From Olsenella sp. An290 (GTDB lineage: Bacteria; Actinomycetota; Coriobacteriia; Coriobacteriales; Atopobiaceae), in assembly GCF_002159535.1 (NCBI RefSeq), contig NZ_NFIU01000011.1, positions 1 through 64,000 on the forward strand: DNA of 64,000 nt, read 5' to 3'. Position 1 is the stretch's first letter; each line of letters starts with the position of its first letter. A model generated the notes under the pieces. It saw only the letters and a list, made by a program, of their open reading frames with translations, was not told where the DNA came from and did no database searches. The position numbers were made by a program, and so were the translations under genes. Shown here in pieces: positions 36,531-45,480 of the stretch.

Positions 36531-36648
36531 GTTGGGTACTTTTTCGGAGAGTCCCGAAGTACGACCGCTCTTGTGCCATTTTTCTACCTGCGAAAACTCG
36601 GGGCCCAAGTGTTCCGATACTCAGGGGGCGTCCAAAAAAGTACCCAAC
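36531..36648. mobile_element. Miniature inverted-repeat element, copy 2
   Basis: GTTGGGTACTTTTT (36531-36544) is perfectly inverted at 36635-36648. The internal sequence is related to copy 1 at 18418 mainly near the ends (TACTCAGGGG near the right arm). It lies between the small zinc-ribbon gene and the serpin gene. No open frame of its own. Confidence 0.65.
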
Positions 36649-36661
36649 ATATGCAAGTGGG

Positions 36662-37924
36662 CTACTCGACGCCCATGACGGTGCCGATGAACACCGGCGT
36701 CATCGTGGCGTAGTCAACAATGAGGTAGACAAAGGGACGATCGAGGATGACCTCCTTGACCTCGGGCGGCTCGCTGGGCGCCGTCGCACCGGTCTCCAGC
36801 TCAACGACCGTTGCCGCCGCGGCCCTTGTGCCCTCCTCGTTGACGTCAATGAACGTCTTGTGCAGCACGGCGCTTGCGTAGAGGGGGCCGTTGTCGGAGG
36901 TGCCCAGGCGCGTGAGGTCGGCGCGCTCCGGGTCAAAGACGTCCGTCACGCCAAGGGAGGCCAGCTCCTCAGAGAGCTCGTTGCCGTAGGTGACGCTGAA
37001 CTGGGGAAGCCCCACGTCAGCGACGGTGTTGCCGCGCGGCCTGAGCAGCGCTTGGAGGCTGGCGCCATCGAGGCTCGCGAGCAGCTCGCTCACCGTGACG
37101 CCCTCGTTGGGCAGAAGGCCCACAAAGCCGTACTCGTAGCCCTCGTACGGACGAACAAAGCCCGTTGCCAGTTCGCCCTCAAGGTAGGACTGCTCCCTCG
37201 AGAGCATCATGTCGATGTCTTGCGTGGTCCCATCCTCGCAGGTAAAGGTGTCCGCCACAACACGCGCAGGGTCATAGGGGTCTTGCCACGGCGCCTCGAA
37301 CGCAAGGGCGTTCACAAGGTAGAGCTGCGCCTCGTCGGGGATGTCCTCGACGATGCTCGGAATCATCCCGTGGGTGTGGTCGCTCACCCAGCCGTTGATG
37401 TCGTTCTTTGTGGTCTCGTCAAACGGCGCGGCATACGCCTGCGCCCCGAGGCTTGCGGCGCAGGCGTCAAGGTAGCCGTCGCTCACGTGCAGCCCGTCGG
37501 AGTCGCGCAGCCAGATCGAGTTGGCGAGCGAGAGCGGGGAATCGTCGAGCGCGGCGCGCAGCGCACGCGCCTGAAGCGCCTCGGTGAGCGTGTCCGCGCT
37601 CATGCCCGTTGCGGCCTCTATCTGGGCCAGCGTCTCGCCCGAGGCCCCGTTCTCGACCATCGAGAGCGCATAGAGCACGGAGAGCGGCGAGACGAGCGCG
37701 TTCTCGCTCGGCGCCTCCTCGGCGCAGGCGCGCAGCAGGTCAAGCGAGAAGTCATAGGCGGCCGGGTCGGCGGGTGCCAGCTCGAGCGACCCCTGCTCGG
37801 CGAGCGCCCGACCGGAGGTGGGCTCCGTTGCGGCGATGCTTGTCCCCTGGTGGCAGGCCGCCAGCGCAAGCGCCAGAAGCGGAGCGAGGGCAAGGGCAAC
37901 GAGCGAGCGGCGTCTGCGGCACAT
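36662..37924 (-). CDS. Serpin-family protease inhibitor, lipoprotein
   Basis: 420 residues. A lipoprotein signal (lipobox LAAC at about residue 24) predicts surface anchoring. The serpin fold is recognisable: NALVSPLSVLYALSMVENGASGETL, LVNALAFEAPWQDPYD, and the hinge VNEEGTRAAAATVVE, whose small residues at P12-P9 are the mark of an inhibitory serpin. The reactive loop runs to about EPPEVKEVILDRPFVYLIVD. The exact P1 residue and target protease are unknown. Bacterial serpins are uncommon; a bifidobacterial one inhibits elastase-like host enzymes, which suggests a similar gut role here. The ATG follows AGGAGG. Confidence 0.92.
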   Translation of the reverse strand: MCRRRRSLVALALAPLLALALAACHQGTSIAATEPTSGRALAEQGSLELAPADPAAYDFSLDLLRACAEEAPSENALVSPLSVLYALSMVENGASGETLAQIEAATGMSADTLTEALQARALRAALDDSPLSLANSIWLRDSDGLHVSDGYLDACAASLGAQAYAAPFDETTKNDINGWVSDHTHGMIPSIVEDIPDEAQLYLVNALAFEAPWQDPYDPARVVADTFTCEDGTTQDIDMMLSREQSYLEGELATGFVRPYEGYEYGFVGLLPNEGVTVSELLASLDGASLQALLRPRGNTVADVGLPQFSVTYGNELSEELASLGVTDVFDPERADLTRLGTSDNGPLYASAVLHKTFIDVNEEGTRAAAATVVELETGATAPSEPPEVKEVILDRPFVYLIVDYATMTPVFIGTVMGVE

Positions 37925-38015
37925 AAGCGCCTCCTCTCGGACGGCTTTGCGACCTAGTGTGCCACAGCGGGCGGCATAACGCGCCGCCTTTCGGCGAGCG
38001 CCCCTCGACGCGAGC

Positions 38016-38981
38016 CTACGCTCGCTCCGGACGGTTCACGATGACAATGCCCACGCTCACCAGCACCAGCGCGGCCACCGCGACCGCAGGGCTCACCACG
38101 TTGGTCTCGCCGAGAAGGACGGCGGAGAGCAGCACGCCAAAGACCGGGTTCATGAAGCCAAAGACCGCCACGCGCGAGACGGGGTTCACGGCAAGCGTCG
38201 CGGACCAGAGAGAGTACGCGGCGGCAGAGATAAACCCCAGGTAGGCGAGAAGCGCGAGCGCTGGCAGAGGATTCGCGAGGTCGGCCGGCGCCACGTGCCC
38301 GCCCGCCGCAAGGCCTACGGCGAGCATGACCAGCCCGCCAAAGAGGAACTGCCAGCCAGAGAGCAGCACCGGGTCGTGGCTGCGCGAGAAGAGCTTGGCC
38401 AAGTTGCTCGACGCCGCCGCGGCAACGGTGGAGAGCAGCACCATGCCCTCGCCGGCAAGCGAGAACGAGAGCCCGCCGCCCTCGCCCGTCACGTTGACGA
38501 GCACGACGCCCGCAAAGCCGATGAGGCAGCCGAGCACCTTGCGCCCCGTGAGCCGCTCGAAGCGAAACACGAGCGCCGCAATGAGCACGCACAGAAACGA
38601 GTTGCTCGCCTCGAGGATGGAGCTCGTGACGCCCGCGCAGTTTGCGAGCCCCACGTAGAAGAGGACGTACTGCACGATGGTCTGCGCCAGCGAGAGCGCG
38701 CCAATGGCGGGCAGGTCGCGACGCTCGGGCACAAAGGCCCGCCGCGTGGCAAGGCTCATGCCAACCGCCACCATCGCGCCGGCAATCGTGAACCGCAGCC
38801 CCGCAAAGGCCAGGATTGAGGGCACGTCAGCGGCGTCGATGCCAAAGAGCTCGTAGCCGATCTTCACGCACGGGAACGCCGACCCCCACAGAAAGCAGGC
38901 GGCCAGGCACGCCAGCACCATTCCCGGCGTCGTGGCAAGAAACGCTCTCTTTGCGGCCGTGTTATTGATTTCAGCAGTCAC
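38016..38981 (-). CDS. EamA/DMT-family transporter
   Basis: A 321-residue membrane protein with about ten helices and two EamA halves (about 15-150 and 165-310). GSAFPCVKIGYELFG and the second-half NPVSRVAVFGFMNPVFGVLLSAVLLGE are typical. The start is a GTG (38981) after GAGGAGCTGGAC. The substrate is unknown; such proteins export amino acids or metabolites. Confidence 0.9.
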   Translation of the reverse strand: MTAEINNTAAKRAFLATTPGMVLACLAACFLWGSAFPCVKIGYELFGIDAADVPSILAFAGLRFTIAGAMVAVGMSLATRRAFVPERRDLPAIGALSLAQTIVQYVLFYVGLANCAGVTSSILEASNSFLCVLIAALVFRFERLTGRKVLGCLIGFAGVVLVNVTGEGGGLSFSLAGEGMVLLSTVAAAASSNLAKLFSRSHDPVLLSGWQFLFGGLVMLAVGLAAGGHVAPADLANPLPALALLAYLGFISAAAYSLWSATLAVNPVSRVAVFGFMNPVFGVLLSAVLLGETNVVSPAVAVAALVLVSVGIVIVNRPERA

Positions 38982-39032
38982 GTCCAGCTCCTCAGGCGGC
39001 GTCTGCGCCGCGCGAATACCGTGCCAGCAACA

Positions 39033-39097
39033 GGCCGCCCCGGTTTTCTAAGCAGAGGTTCCGCGAAGCGCACCTCTGCGTGAAAACCGGGGCGGCC
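39033..39097 (-). terminator. Three-tier hairpin after purL
   Basis: A 16-bp outer stem (39033-39048 with 39082-39097), middle stem GCAGAGGT/ACCTCTGC (39052-39059, 39072-39079) and loop TCCGCGAAGCGC. The loop is identical to that at 24541, while both stems differ by compensating changes. It follows purL on the minus strand, without a strong U-tract. Confidence 0.85.
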
Positions 39098-39113
39098 ACC
39101 CTTGTGTACGAGT

Positions 39114-42100
39114 CTACTCCGTGAAGTACGCCACGCCGCCCTCGATGAGCGGCTGGTACGCGTTGCCCGGCACGTTCTTGTAGAGCCCGGCGCCGGAGCG
39201 CTCGGTGTGGCCCATCTTGCCCAGCACGCGGCCGTCAGGCGAGGTGATGCCCTCGATGGCGAGGACCGACCCGTTGGGGTTGACGTCGAGCGCCATGCCC
39301 GGCACGCCGTCCTCGCCCACGTACTGCGTGGCCACCTGGCCGGCGGCCACGAGCGCGTCCACCGTCTCGGGGGAGGCCACGAAGCGGCCCTCGCCGTGGG
39401 AGATCGCGATGTTGTGGACGTCGCCGACGGCGCACTTGGAGAGCCAGGGCGAGAGGTTGGACGCCACGCGCGTGCGCACGAGGCGGCTCTGGTGGCGCCC
39501 GATGGTGTTGAACGTGAGCGTGGGGGCGTCCTCGTTGGCCTCGACGATGTCGCCGTAGGGCACGAGGCCCAGCTTCACGAGCGCCTGGAAGCCGTTGCAG
39601 ATGCCGAGCATGAGGCCGTCACGCTTCTGCAGCAGCTCGCGCACCGCCTCGGTGACCTCGGGCGCGCGGAAGAAGGCGGTGATGAACTTGGCCGATCCGT
39701 CGGGCTCGTCGCCGCCGGAGAAGCCTCCGGGGATCATGACGATCTGGGACTCGCGAATGCGTCGCGCGAGCTCGTGCGTGCTCTCGGCCACGGCCTCGGG
39801 GGTGAGGTTGTTGATCACGAAGACGTCGGCCGCGGCGCCGGCGCGCTCGAAGGCGTGCGCGGTGTCGTACTCGCAGTTGGTGCCGGGGAACACAGGGATG
39901 ATGACGCGCGGGCGCGCCACGTGGAGGGCGGGCGTCGCGCGCGAGACGTTCTTCCGGGCCACGTCAAAGGAGACGGGCTCGACGGCCGGACCCTCGGCGC
40001 GGTAGGGGAAGACGGACTCGAGCGCGCCCTCCCAGGCCTCCTGGAGCTCGGCAAGATCGATCTTCTCGCCCGCCACGGAAAGCTCGTAGGCCTTGGTCGT
40101 GGTGCCGAGGAGCGAGGCGGTCACGCCGGACGGGGCCTTGGGCATCTGCGCGTCGTCGGTGAGCTCCACGATGAAGCTGCCGTAGGACGGGCAGAAGAGC
40201 GCCTCGGCGCCAAAGGCCGGCGCGATTTCGAGGCCGATCCGGTTGCCCACGCACATCTTGAAGAGGGCCTCGGCCGCCCCGCCGTAGCCCGGGGTGGACA
40301 CGGCGAGCGCCTCCCCGCGGGAGACGATGCCCTCGACGAGGGCGTAGGTGGCGAGAAGGTCGTCGGCCTCCGGGGCCAGGCCGTCGTCGGCGTAGCGCGG
40401 GACGATCACCACCACGCGGTGGCCGGCGCCCTTGAACTCGGGGGAGGTCACGCGGTCGACGTGGCCGAGGCCGGTCGCAAACGAGACCAGGGTGGGCGGC
40501 ACGTCGAGGTCCTCGAAGCTGCCGGACATGGAGTCCTTGCCGCCGATCGAGCCGATCCCCAGGTCGACCTGGGCCATGAGGGCGCCGAGCAGGGCGGCCA
40601 TGGGCTTGCCCCAGCGGCGCGGGTCGTCGCGGAGCTTCTCGAAGTACTCCTGGAACGTGAGGTAGAGGTTCTTGTGCTCAAAGCCGGCGGCCACCATGCG
40701 GCTCACGGACTCCACCACGGAGAGGTAGGCGCCCGTGAACTGGTTGGCGCTCATGAGGTAGGGGTTGAAGCCCCAGGCCATGCCGGAGCACGTGGTGGTC
40801 TCGCCGTCCACGGGGAGCTTGGCGACCATGGCCATGCTCGGTGTGAGCTGCGTGCGGCCACCGAACGGCATGAGCACGGTGGCGGCGCCGATGGTGGAGT
40901 CAAAGCGCTCCGAGAGGCCCTTGTTGGAGGCAACGTTGAGGTCCGTGACGAGCGAGCGCATCATCTCGGCGACGGTCTCGCCGGCCCAGCCGTGCTCAAA
41001 CTCGGCGGGTGCCTCCACGCGCACGGAGGTGGACTTGGGCGCGCCGTTGGAGGCCAGGAACTCGCGGCTCACGTCCACGATCGTGGCGCCGCGCCAGCTC
41101 ATGCGCAGGCGGGGCTCGGCGGTGACGGTTGCGACGACCGTGGCCTCGAGGTTCTCCTCGTTCGCGTAGCGCAGGAACTCGTCCACGTCCTCGGGCGCCA
41201 GCGCCACGGCCATGCGCTCCTGGGACTCGGAGATGGCGAGCTCGGTGCCGTCGAGGCCCTCGTACTTCTTGGGCACGAGGTCGAGGTTGATGTCCAGGCC
41301 GTCGGCCAGCTCGCCGATCGCCACGGAGACGCCGCCCGCGCCAAAGTCGTTGCAGCGCTTGATGAGGCGGCAGGCGTCCTCGCGGCGGAAGAGCCGCTGG
41401 AGCTTGCGCTCGACGGGCGCGTTGCCCTTCTGGACCTCGGCGCCGTCCTTCTCGAGGGACTCGACGTTGTGGGCCTTGGAGGAGCCGGTGGCGCCGCCGA
41501 TGCCGTCGCGGCCGGTGCGCCCGCCCAGAAGCACGATCTTGTCGCCGGGCGCCGGGCACTCGCGGCGGACGTGGGAGGCCGGGGTGGCGCCCACGACGGC
41601 GCCGATCTCCATGCGCTTGGCCACGTATCCCGGGTGGTAGAGCTCAAAGACCTGTCCTGTGGCCAGGCCGATCTGGTTGCCGTAGCTGGAGTAACCGGCG
41701 GCGGCGGTGGTCACGAGCTTGCGCTGCGGCAGCTTGCCGGCCATGGTCTCGGACACGGGGACCGTGGGGTCGGCCGCGCCGGTCACGCGCATGGCCTGGT
41801 AGACGTAGCTGCGGCCGGAGAGCGGGTCGCGGATGGCGCCGCCGATGCAGGTGGCCGCGCCGCCGAAGGGCTCGATCTCGGTGGGGTGGTTGTGGGTCTC
41901 GTTCTTGAAGAGGAAGAGCCAGTCCTCGTCCTGCCCGTTGACGTCCACCTTGACCTTGACGGTGCAGGCGTTGATCTCCTCGGACTCGTCGAGGCCGGTG
42001 AGCTGGCCGGTCTTCTTGAGCCACTTGGCGCCGATGGTGCCCATGTCCATAAGGCAGACGGGCTTCTCGTCGCGGCCGAGCTCGTGGCGCATCTCGAGGT

Positions 42101-42848
42101 AGCGGTCAAACGCGGTGCGGACCACCTCGTCGTCGATCTGGACGTGCTCGAGCGCCGTGCCAAAGGTGGTGTGGCGGCAGTGGTCCGACCAGTAGGTGTC
42201 GATCATCTTGATCTCGGTGATCGTGGGGACGCGGCCCTCGCCCGCAAAGTAGCGCTGGCAGAACTGGATGTCGGCGAGGTCCATGGCGAGCCCGCGCTCG
42301 TCGATGAACGCCCTGAGCGCGGCCTCGTCGAGCTCGAGGAAGCCGTCGAGCACCTCAACGTCGGCGGGCTCGGGGTAGTCCTGGCGCAGGGTGGCGCGCT
42401 CCTCGAGGGAGGCCTCGCGCGCCTCGACCGGGTTGATCACGTAGTGCTTGATGGCGGCCACGTCCTCGCCGGAGAGGTCCCCCTCGAGCACGTAGACCTT
42501 CGCGGAGCGCACGATGGGGCGCTCGCCCTGGGAGATGAGCTGGATGCACTCGCTCGCGGAGTCGGCGCGCTGGTCAAACTGGCCGGGCAGGAACTCCACG
42601 GCAAAGACGACGGCGCCCGGCGCGGTCCGGGGCATCGAGGTGGTGGCGCGGTCGGTCTGCGGCTCCGAGAAGACCGTGGGGACGCACGTCTCGAAGAGCT
42701 CCTCCGAGATTCCCTCGACGTCGTAGCGGTTGATGAGCCTGAGGCCGGCAAGGGCGTCTATGCCAAGGAGGGTCCTGAGCTCGCGCTCAAGGGCCCGGGC
42801 CTCGCCGTCAAACCCCGGCTTCTTCTCCACGTAGATGCGAGAGACCAT
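39114..42848 (-). CDS. purL: Phosphoribosylformylglycinamidine synthase, single chain
   Basis: The fourth purine-synthesis step (FGAR to FGAM with glutamine). At 1244 residues it is the one-chain type combining PurS-like, PurL and PurQ parts. KMIDTYWSDHCRHTTFGTAL, PFGGAATCIGGAIRDPLSGRS and NDFGAGGVSVAIGELADGL belong to the synthase part. The C-terminal glutaminase has VFPGTNCEYDT, MIPGGFSGGDE and LMLGICNGFQAL with the nucleophile Cys. The ATG follows AGGAGGTAGCAGCGT. An IS481-type element sits 117 bp upstream and may have displaced its original promoter. No purine riboswitch was seen. Confidence 0.97.
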   Translation of the reverse strand: MVSRIYVEKKPGFDGEARALERELRTLLGIDALAGLRLINRYDVEGISEELFETCVPTVFSEPQTDRATTSMPRTAPGAVVFAVEFLPGQFDQRADSASECIQLISQGERPIVRSAKVYVLEGDLSGEDVAAIKHYVINPVEAREASLEERATLRQDYPEPADVEVLDGFLELDEAALRAFIDERGLAMDLADIQFCQRYFAGEGRVPTITEIKMIDTYWSDHCRHTTFGTALEHVQIDDEVVRTAFDRYLEMRHELGRDEKPVCLMDMGTIGAKWLKKTGQLTGLDESEEINACTVKVKVDVNGQDEDWLFLFKNETHNHPTEIEPFGGAATCIGGAIRDPLSGRSYVYQAMRVTGAADPTVPVSETMAGKLPQRKLVTTAAAGYSSYGNQIGLATGQVFELYHPGYVAKRMEIGAVVGATPASHVRRECPAPGDKIVLLGGRTGRDGIGGATGSSKAHNVESLEKDGAEVQKGNAPVERKLQRLFRREDACRLIKRCNDFGAGGVSVAIGELADGLDINLDLVPKKYEGLDGTELAISESQERMAVALAPEDVDEFLRYANEENLEATVVATVTAEPRLRMSWRGATIVDVSREFLASNGAPKSTSVRVEAPAEFEHGWAGETVAEMMRSLVTDLNVASNKGLSERFDSTIGAATVLMPFGGRTQLTPSMAMVAKLPVDGETTTCSGMAWGFNPYLMSANQFTGAYLSVVESVSRMVAAGFEHKNLYLTFQEYFEKLRDDPRRWGKPMAALLGALMAQVDLGIGSIGGKDSMSGSFEDLDVPPTLVSFATGLGHVDRVTSPEFKGAGHRVVVIVPRYADDGLAPEADDLLATYALVEGIVSRGEALAVSTPGYGGAAEALFKMCVGNRIGLEIAPAFGAEALFCPSYGSFIVELTDDAQMPKAPSGVTASLLGTTTKAYELSVAGEKIDLAELQEAWEGALESVFPYRAEGPAVEPVSFDVARKNVSRATPALHVARPRVIIPVFPGTNCEYDTAHAFERAGAAADVFVINNLTPEAVAESTHELARRIRESQIVMIPGGFSGGDEPDGSAKFITAFFRAPEVTEAVRELLQKRDGLMLGICNGFQALVKLGLVPYGDIVEANEDAPTLTFNTIGRHQSRLVRTRVASNLSPWLSKCAVGDVHNIAISHGEGRFVASPETVDALVAAGQVATQYVGEDGVPGMALDVNPNGSVLAIEGITSPDGRVLGKMGHTERSGAGLYKNVPGNAYQPLIEGGVAYFTE

Positions 42849-42964
42849 ACGCTGCTACCTCCTGGGTGGTCTGGAGCCATTTCCATGTCATGCCATTTTA
42901 CGGCAAATGGGCTGAGCGGGGGTTCGGTGGGGCCGCCCTCCCGCAATGCCGGGCCGGCGCCTAG

Positions 42965-44042
42965 GTGTTCAGTGCCAAGACGTTGTTTACGCCCGGAGGG
43001 TGACAAATAGGGATGGCTCCCGCATGCTGTGAGTTGTCTAGGCTTACGGCAAAGGGGGCCATCCCATGTCCCAACATCCTAACGCAAGGCTCACCCCGCG
43101 CGGCCGGGAGCTGCTGTGCAGCCGGGTCGCCGGCGGCATGCGCGTCTCCGAGGCGGCGCGGCAGGCGGGCGTGAGCCGCCAGACCGCCTCGAAGTGGCTC
43201 GCCCGCGCGAGGCGCGGCGAGCCGATGTCCGACCGCCCGAGCAGGCCCCGCAGGCTCGCCAGGCTGACGCCGCCCGGAGCCGAGGCGCGCGTCCTCGAGG
43301 CCCGCCGATCCATGCTGCTCGCGCCCCTCGCGCTCGCCGCCGCGACGGGCGTCCCCGCGCGCACCTGCGCCAGGATCGTCGCGCGCTCCGGGCTGCCGAG
43401 GCTCGCCGACGTCGACCGCGTGACCGGGGAGGTCCGCCGGCGCGGCCCGGTCACGCCCGTGCGCTACGAGCGGGAGCGCCCCGGCGAGCTCCTGCACGTC
43501 GACGTCAAGAAGGTAGCCCGCATCCCGGACGGGGGCGGCTGGAGGGCGCTCGGGCGCGGCAACGACCCCTCCGGGGGGCACTCCGGCCTCGGCTCGTCGT
43601 GCCTGCACGTCGCGGTGGACGACTTCTCCCGCGTCGCCTACGCGGAGCTGCTCCCCGACGAGAGGAGGGGGACCTGCTCGGCGTTCGCGGACCGCTGCCT
43701 CTCCTTCTTCGCCGGCCTCGGCGCCCCCGTCGAGCGCGTGATGACTGACAACGGCCCCGGCTACCGCAGCCGCGACTTCAACGCGCTGCTCGAGTCCCGG
43801 GGCGTCCGCCACCTGTACACGAGGCCCTACAGCCCCTGGCAGAACGGCAAGGTGGAGAGGATGAACAGGACGCTGGCGCAGGAGTGGCAGTACGGACGCG
43901 CGTGGGAGAGCGAGGCGGGCAGGGCCGACGCCCTGCCCGCCTATCTGGAGCGCTACAATTGGGAGCGTCCGCACAGCGCGTGCGGGGGCCTCCCGCCCAT
44001 GTCGCGCATCGTCGGCGTAAACAACCTATTGGCACACAACAG
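42965..44042 (+). mobile_element. IS481-family insertion sequence, about 1.08 kb
   Basis: Imperfect 28-bp terminal inverted repeats, starting TGTTCAGTGCCAAG (42966) on the left and TGTTGTGTGCCAAT (complement, from 44041) on the right and both ending GTTGTTTACGCC, enclose one transposase gene. CTAG occurs directly outside both ends (42961-42964 and 44043-44046), a probable 4-bp target duplication. The right copy provides the stop codons of both the transposase and the flanking DUF362 gene. Confidence 0.85.
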
Positions 44043-44046
44043 CTAG
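43066..44046 (+). CDS. IS481-family DDE transposase
   Basis: 326 residues. An N-terminal helix-turn-helix (VSEAARQAGVSRQTASKWLARA) is followed by an rve integrase core. The catalytic DDE triad is visible in LLHVDVKKV, RVMTDNGPGYRS and WQNGKVERMNRTL. It looks intact. The stop TAG lies in the CTAG target duplication, beyond the right inverted repeat, so a copy at another site would need a different stop. The ATG follows AAAGGGGGCCATCCC. Confidence 0.95.
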   Translation: MSQHPNARLTPRGRELLCSRVAGGMRVSEAARQAGVSRQTASKWLARARRGEPMSDRPSRPRRLARLTPPGAEARVLEARRSMLLAPLALAAATGVPARTCARIVARSGLPRLADVDRVTGEVRRRGPVTPVRYERERPGELLHVDVKKVARIPDGGGWRALGRGNDPSGGHSGLGSSCLHVAVDDFSRVAYAELLPDERRGTCSAFADRCLSFFAGLGAPVERVMTDNGPGYRSRDFNALLESRGVRHLYTRPYSPWQNGKVERMNRTLAQEWQYGRAWESEAGRADALPAYLERYNWERPHSACGGLPPMSRIVGVNNLLAHNS

Positions 44047-45416
44047 GCGCGCGTCACCTCGACGGTTCCCGTCATCCCCGCGATCGCCTCCGCGCCCGCC
44101 ACCGCGTGGCCCAGCTCGTAGAGGCTGCCGTTGCGGGAGAAGTCGTCGTAGAACATCACGACGTCACCCCACGGCTCGTAGTAGGCGAGCACGCCGGCAC
44201 CGCCCGAGGCGAGCGGCGCGTCCGAGCAGTCAAGCGCCTCGGGCGGGTAGAAGGTCTGCTCGTTGCTGCCGAAGGGCGTCACCTCGAGCGTCAGCGGCAG
44301 CTGCTCCACAAGGCCGCGCGCCGCAGCGCTGTCGTTGAGCTCGTAGGTCACCGTCTGACCTGCGCAGGTCACGTTGATGGTCATGGTCTCCTCCTCCGGG
44401 GCCTCGTCGAGGTCCACCAGCTCGTAGGTCTGCGTGCCCAGGCCCATGGCCTCGGCGTAATCCAGCGTGTGCGTGCCGTTTCTGCTCTCGATGCGCTCCA
44501 CGAGCGCCGTGCCGTCCGCCGCCGCGTAGACGAGGTCCACGCACGCGCGGTCAAGCGCCACCGGGTCCGTCGAGGCCAGGATGCCAATGTCGGCCATCTC
44601 GGGCTCGGCGGGATGCGAGTCGCAGTCCACCGAGAGGCGGTTCATCACGTTGACGTAGGCCATCGCGCCGCCCGCGCCGCCGAAGTGGTCGCTCACGGCC
44701 TTGGCGGCCTCGGCCATGGACTCGAGGAAGTCGTCCTGCGCGGGACTGCCCCAGCCTGTAGTCGAGGTGCCCGCGCTGTGAATGAGCATCTTGCCCTCAC
44801 GCGCCGCGATGCCGATGGAGCAGTTCTTGATGGCCCCGCCAAAGCCGCCCATCGCGTGCCCCTTGAAGTGCGCGAGCGAGACCACGGAGTCGTAGTTCGC
44901 CAGATGGGCGCCCACGAGGTCCTCCGTAAGGTGCGCACCACCCGTGACCGGCAGGCTCATCGAGCCGTCGGCGTCCATGATGTCCACGTCCGCGATGGCC
45001 GTGAAGCCGTGATCGGCGGCCGCTCGCAGGTGACTCTCCGTGGTGCCGCGCGCCCCTCCGTAGGCGGTGTTGCACTCCACGATCGTGGCGTCGAGGTCCC
45101 GCACCAGATCCGCGATCAGGTCCGGCGAGAGGAAGTTGTGCCCGCCCGGCTCGCCGGTCGAGAGCTTCACGGCAACGTTGCCCGCGGGCGAGAAGCCCAG
45201 GGCGTCGAAGGCCCGGCGCAGGCCGGCGGGGCTGATGTCGCGCGTGAGGTAGACCGTCGCCGGTGCCGCGGCCTCGAGGGCGGCGTTGTCAGCGGGCGCA
45301 GGCTGAGCCCCGGGCTCGGGCGCATCCGGCGCGGACGCCTCGCACCCCGCAAGAGCGGCCGTTGCCGCAACGCCGGCAAGCGCGCCCATGAACGTCCTTC
45401 TCGTCAGTCCGGACAT
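44043..45416 (-). CDS. DUF362 lipoprotein fused to a cyclophilin-like domain
   Basis: 457 residues. The Tat-like N terminus LTRRTFMGALAG ends in a lipobox (LAGC). The DUF362 domain (about 55-330) includes VAVKLSTGEPGGHNFLSP, FKGHAMGGFGGAIKN and DPVALDRACVDLVY. The C-terminal part (about 345-457: MTINVTCAGQTVTYELNDSAAA ... VVMFYDDFS) resembles the cyclophilin-like fold of small putative oxidoreductase-associated proteins. Function is unknown; related DUF362 proteins often carry Fe-S clusters, but no ferredoxin cysteine motif is seen here. It lies downstream of a flavin reductase under a TetR-type regulator. Confidence 0.8.
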   Translation of the reverse strand: MSGLTRRTFMGALAGVAATAALAGCEASAPDAPEPGAQPAPADNAALEAAAPATVYLTRDISPAGLRRAFDALGFSPAGNVAVKLSTGEPGGHNFLSPDLIADLVRDLDATIVECNTAYGGARGTTESHLRAAADHGFTAIADVDIMDADGSMSLPVTGGAHLTEDLVGAHLANYDSVVSLAHFKGHAMGGFGGAIKNCSIGIAAREGKMLIHSAGTSTTGWGSPAQDDFLESMAEAAKAVSDHFGGAGGAMAYVNVMNRLSVDCDSHPAEPEMADIGILASTDPVALDRACVDLVYAAADGTALVERIESRNGTHTLDYAEAMGLGTQTYELVDLDEAPEEETMTINVTCAGQTVTYELNDSAAARGLVEQLPLTLEVTPFGSNEQTFYPPEALDCSDAPLASGGAGVLAYYEPWGDVVMFYDDFSRNGSLYELGHAVAGAEAIAGMTGTVEVTRA

Positions 45417-45480
45417 GTCGTCCCCCTTTCGGCGGGGGCGAGAAGAACCGCGGGCTCGAGGTCCTTCTCGCCCGCTCGCG

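Noticed and set aside
36531-36648. The GTTGGGTACTTTTT elements as ordinary terminators
   Set aside because: The stems are AT-rich with long internal sequences, lie upstream as well as downstream of genes, and share internal sequence between copies, which fits a mobile repeat better.
42849-42964. Purine riboswitch upstream of purL
   Set aside because: The 116-nt leader shows no three-way-junction pattern or conserved purine-aptamer core and is bounded by an insertion sequence.
39102-43010. A very long open frame on the plus strand across purL
   Set aside because: It is antisense to a clearly conserved purL, has Gly/His/Leu-rich low-complexity translation and no ribosome-binding site; long antisense frames are expected at this GC content. 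The same holds for frames opposite groEL, pflB, copA and nadE.
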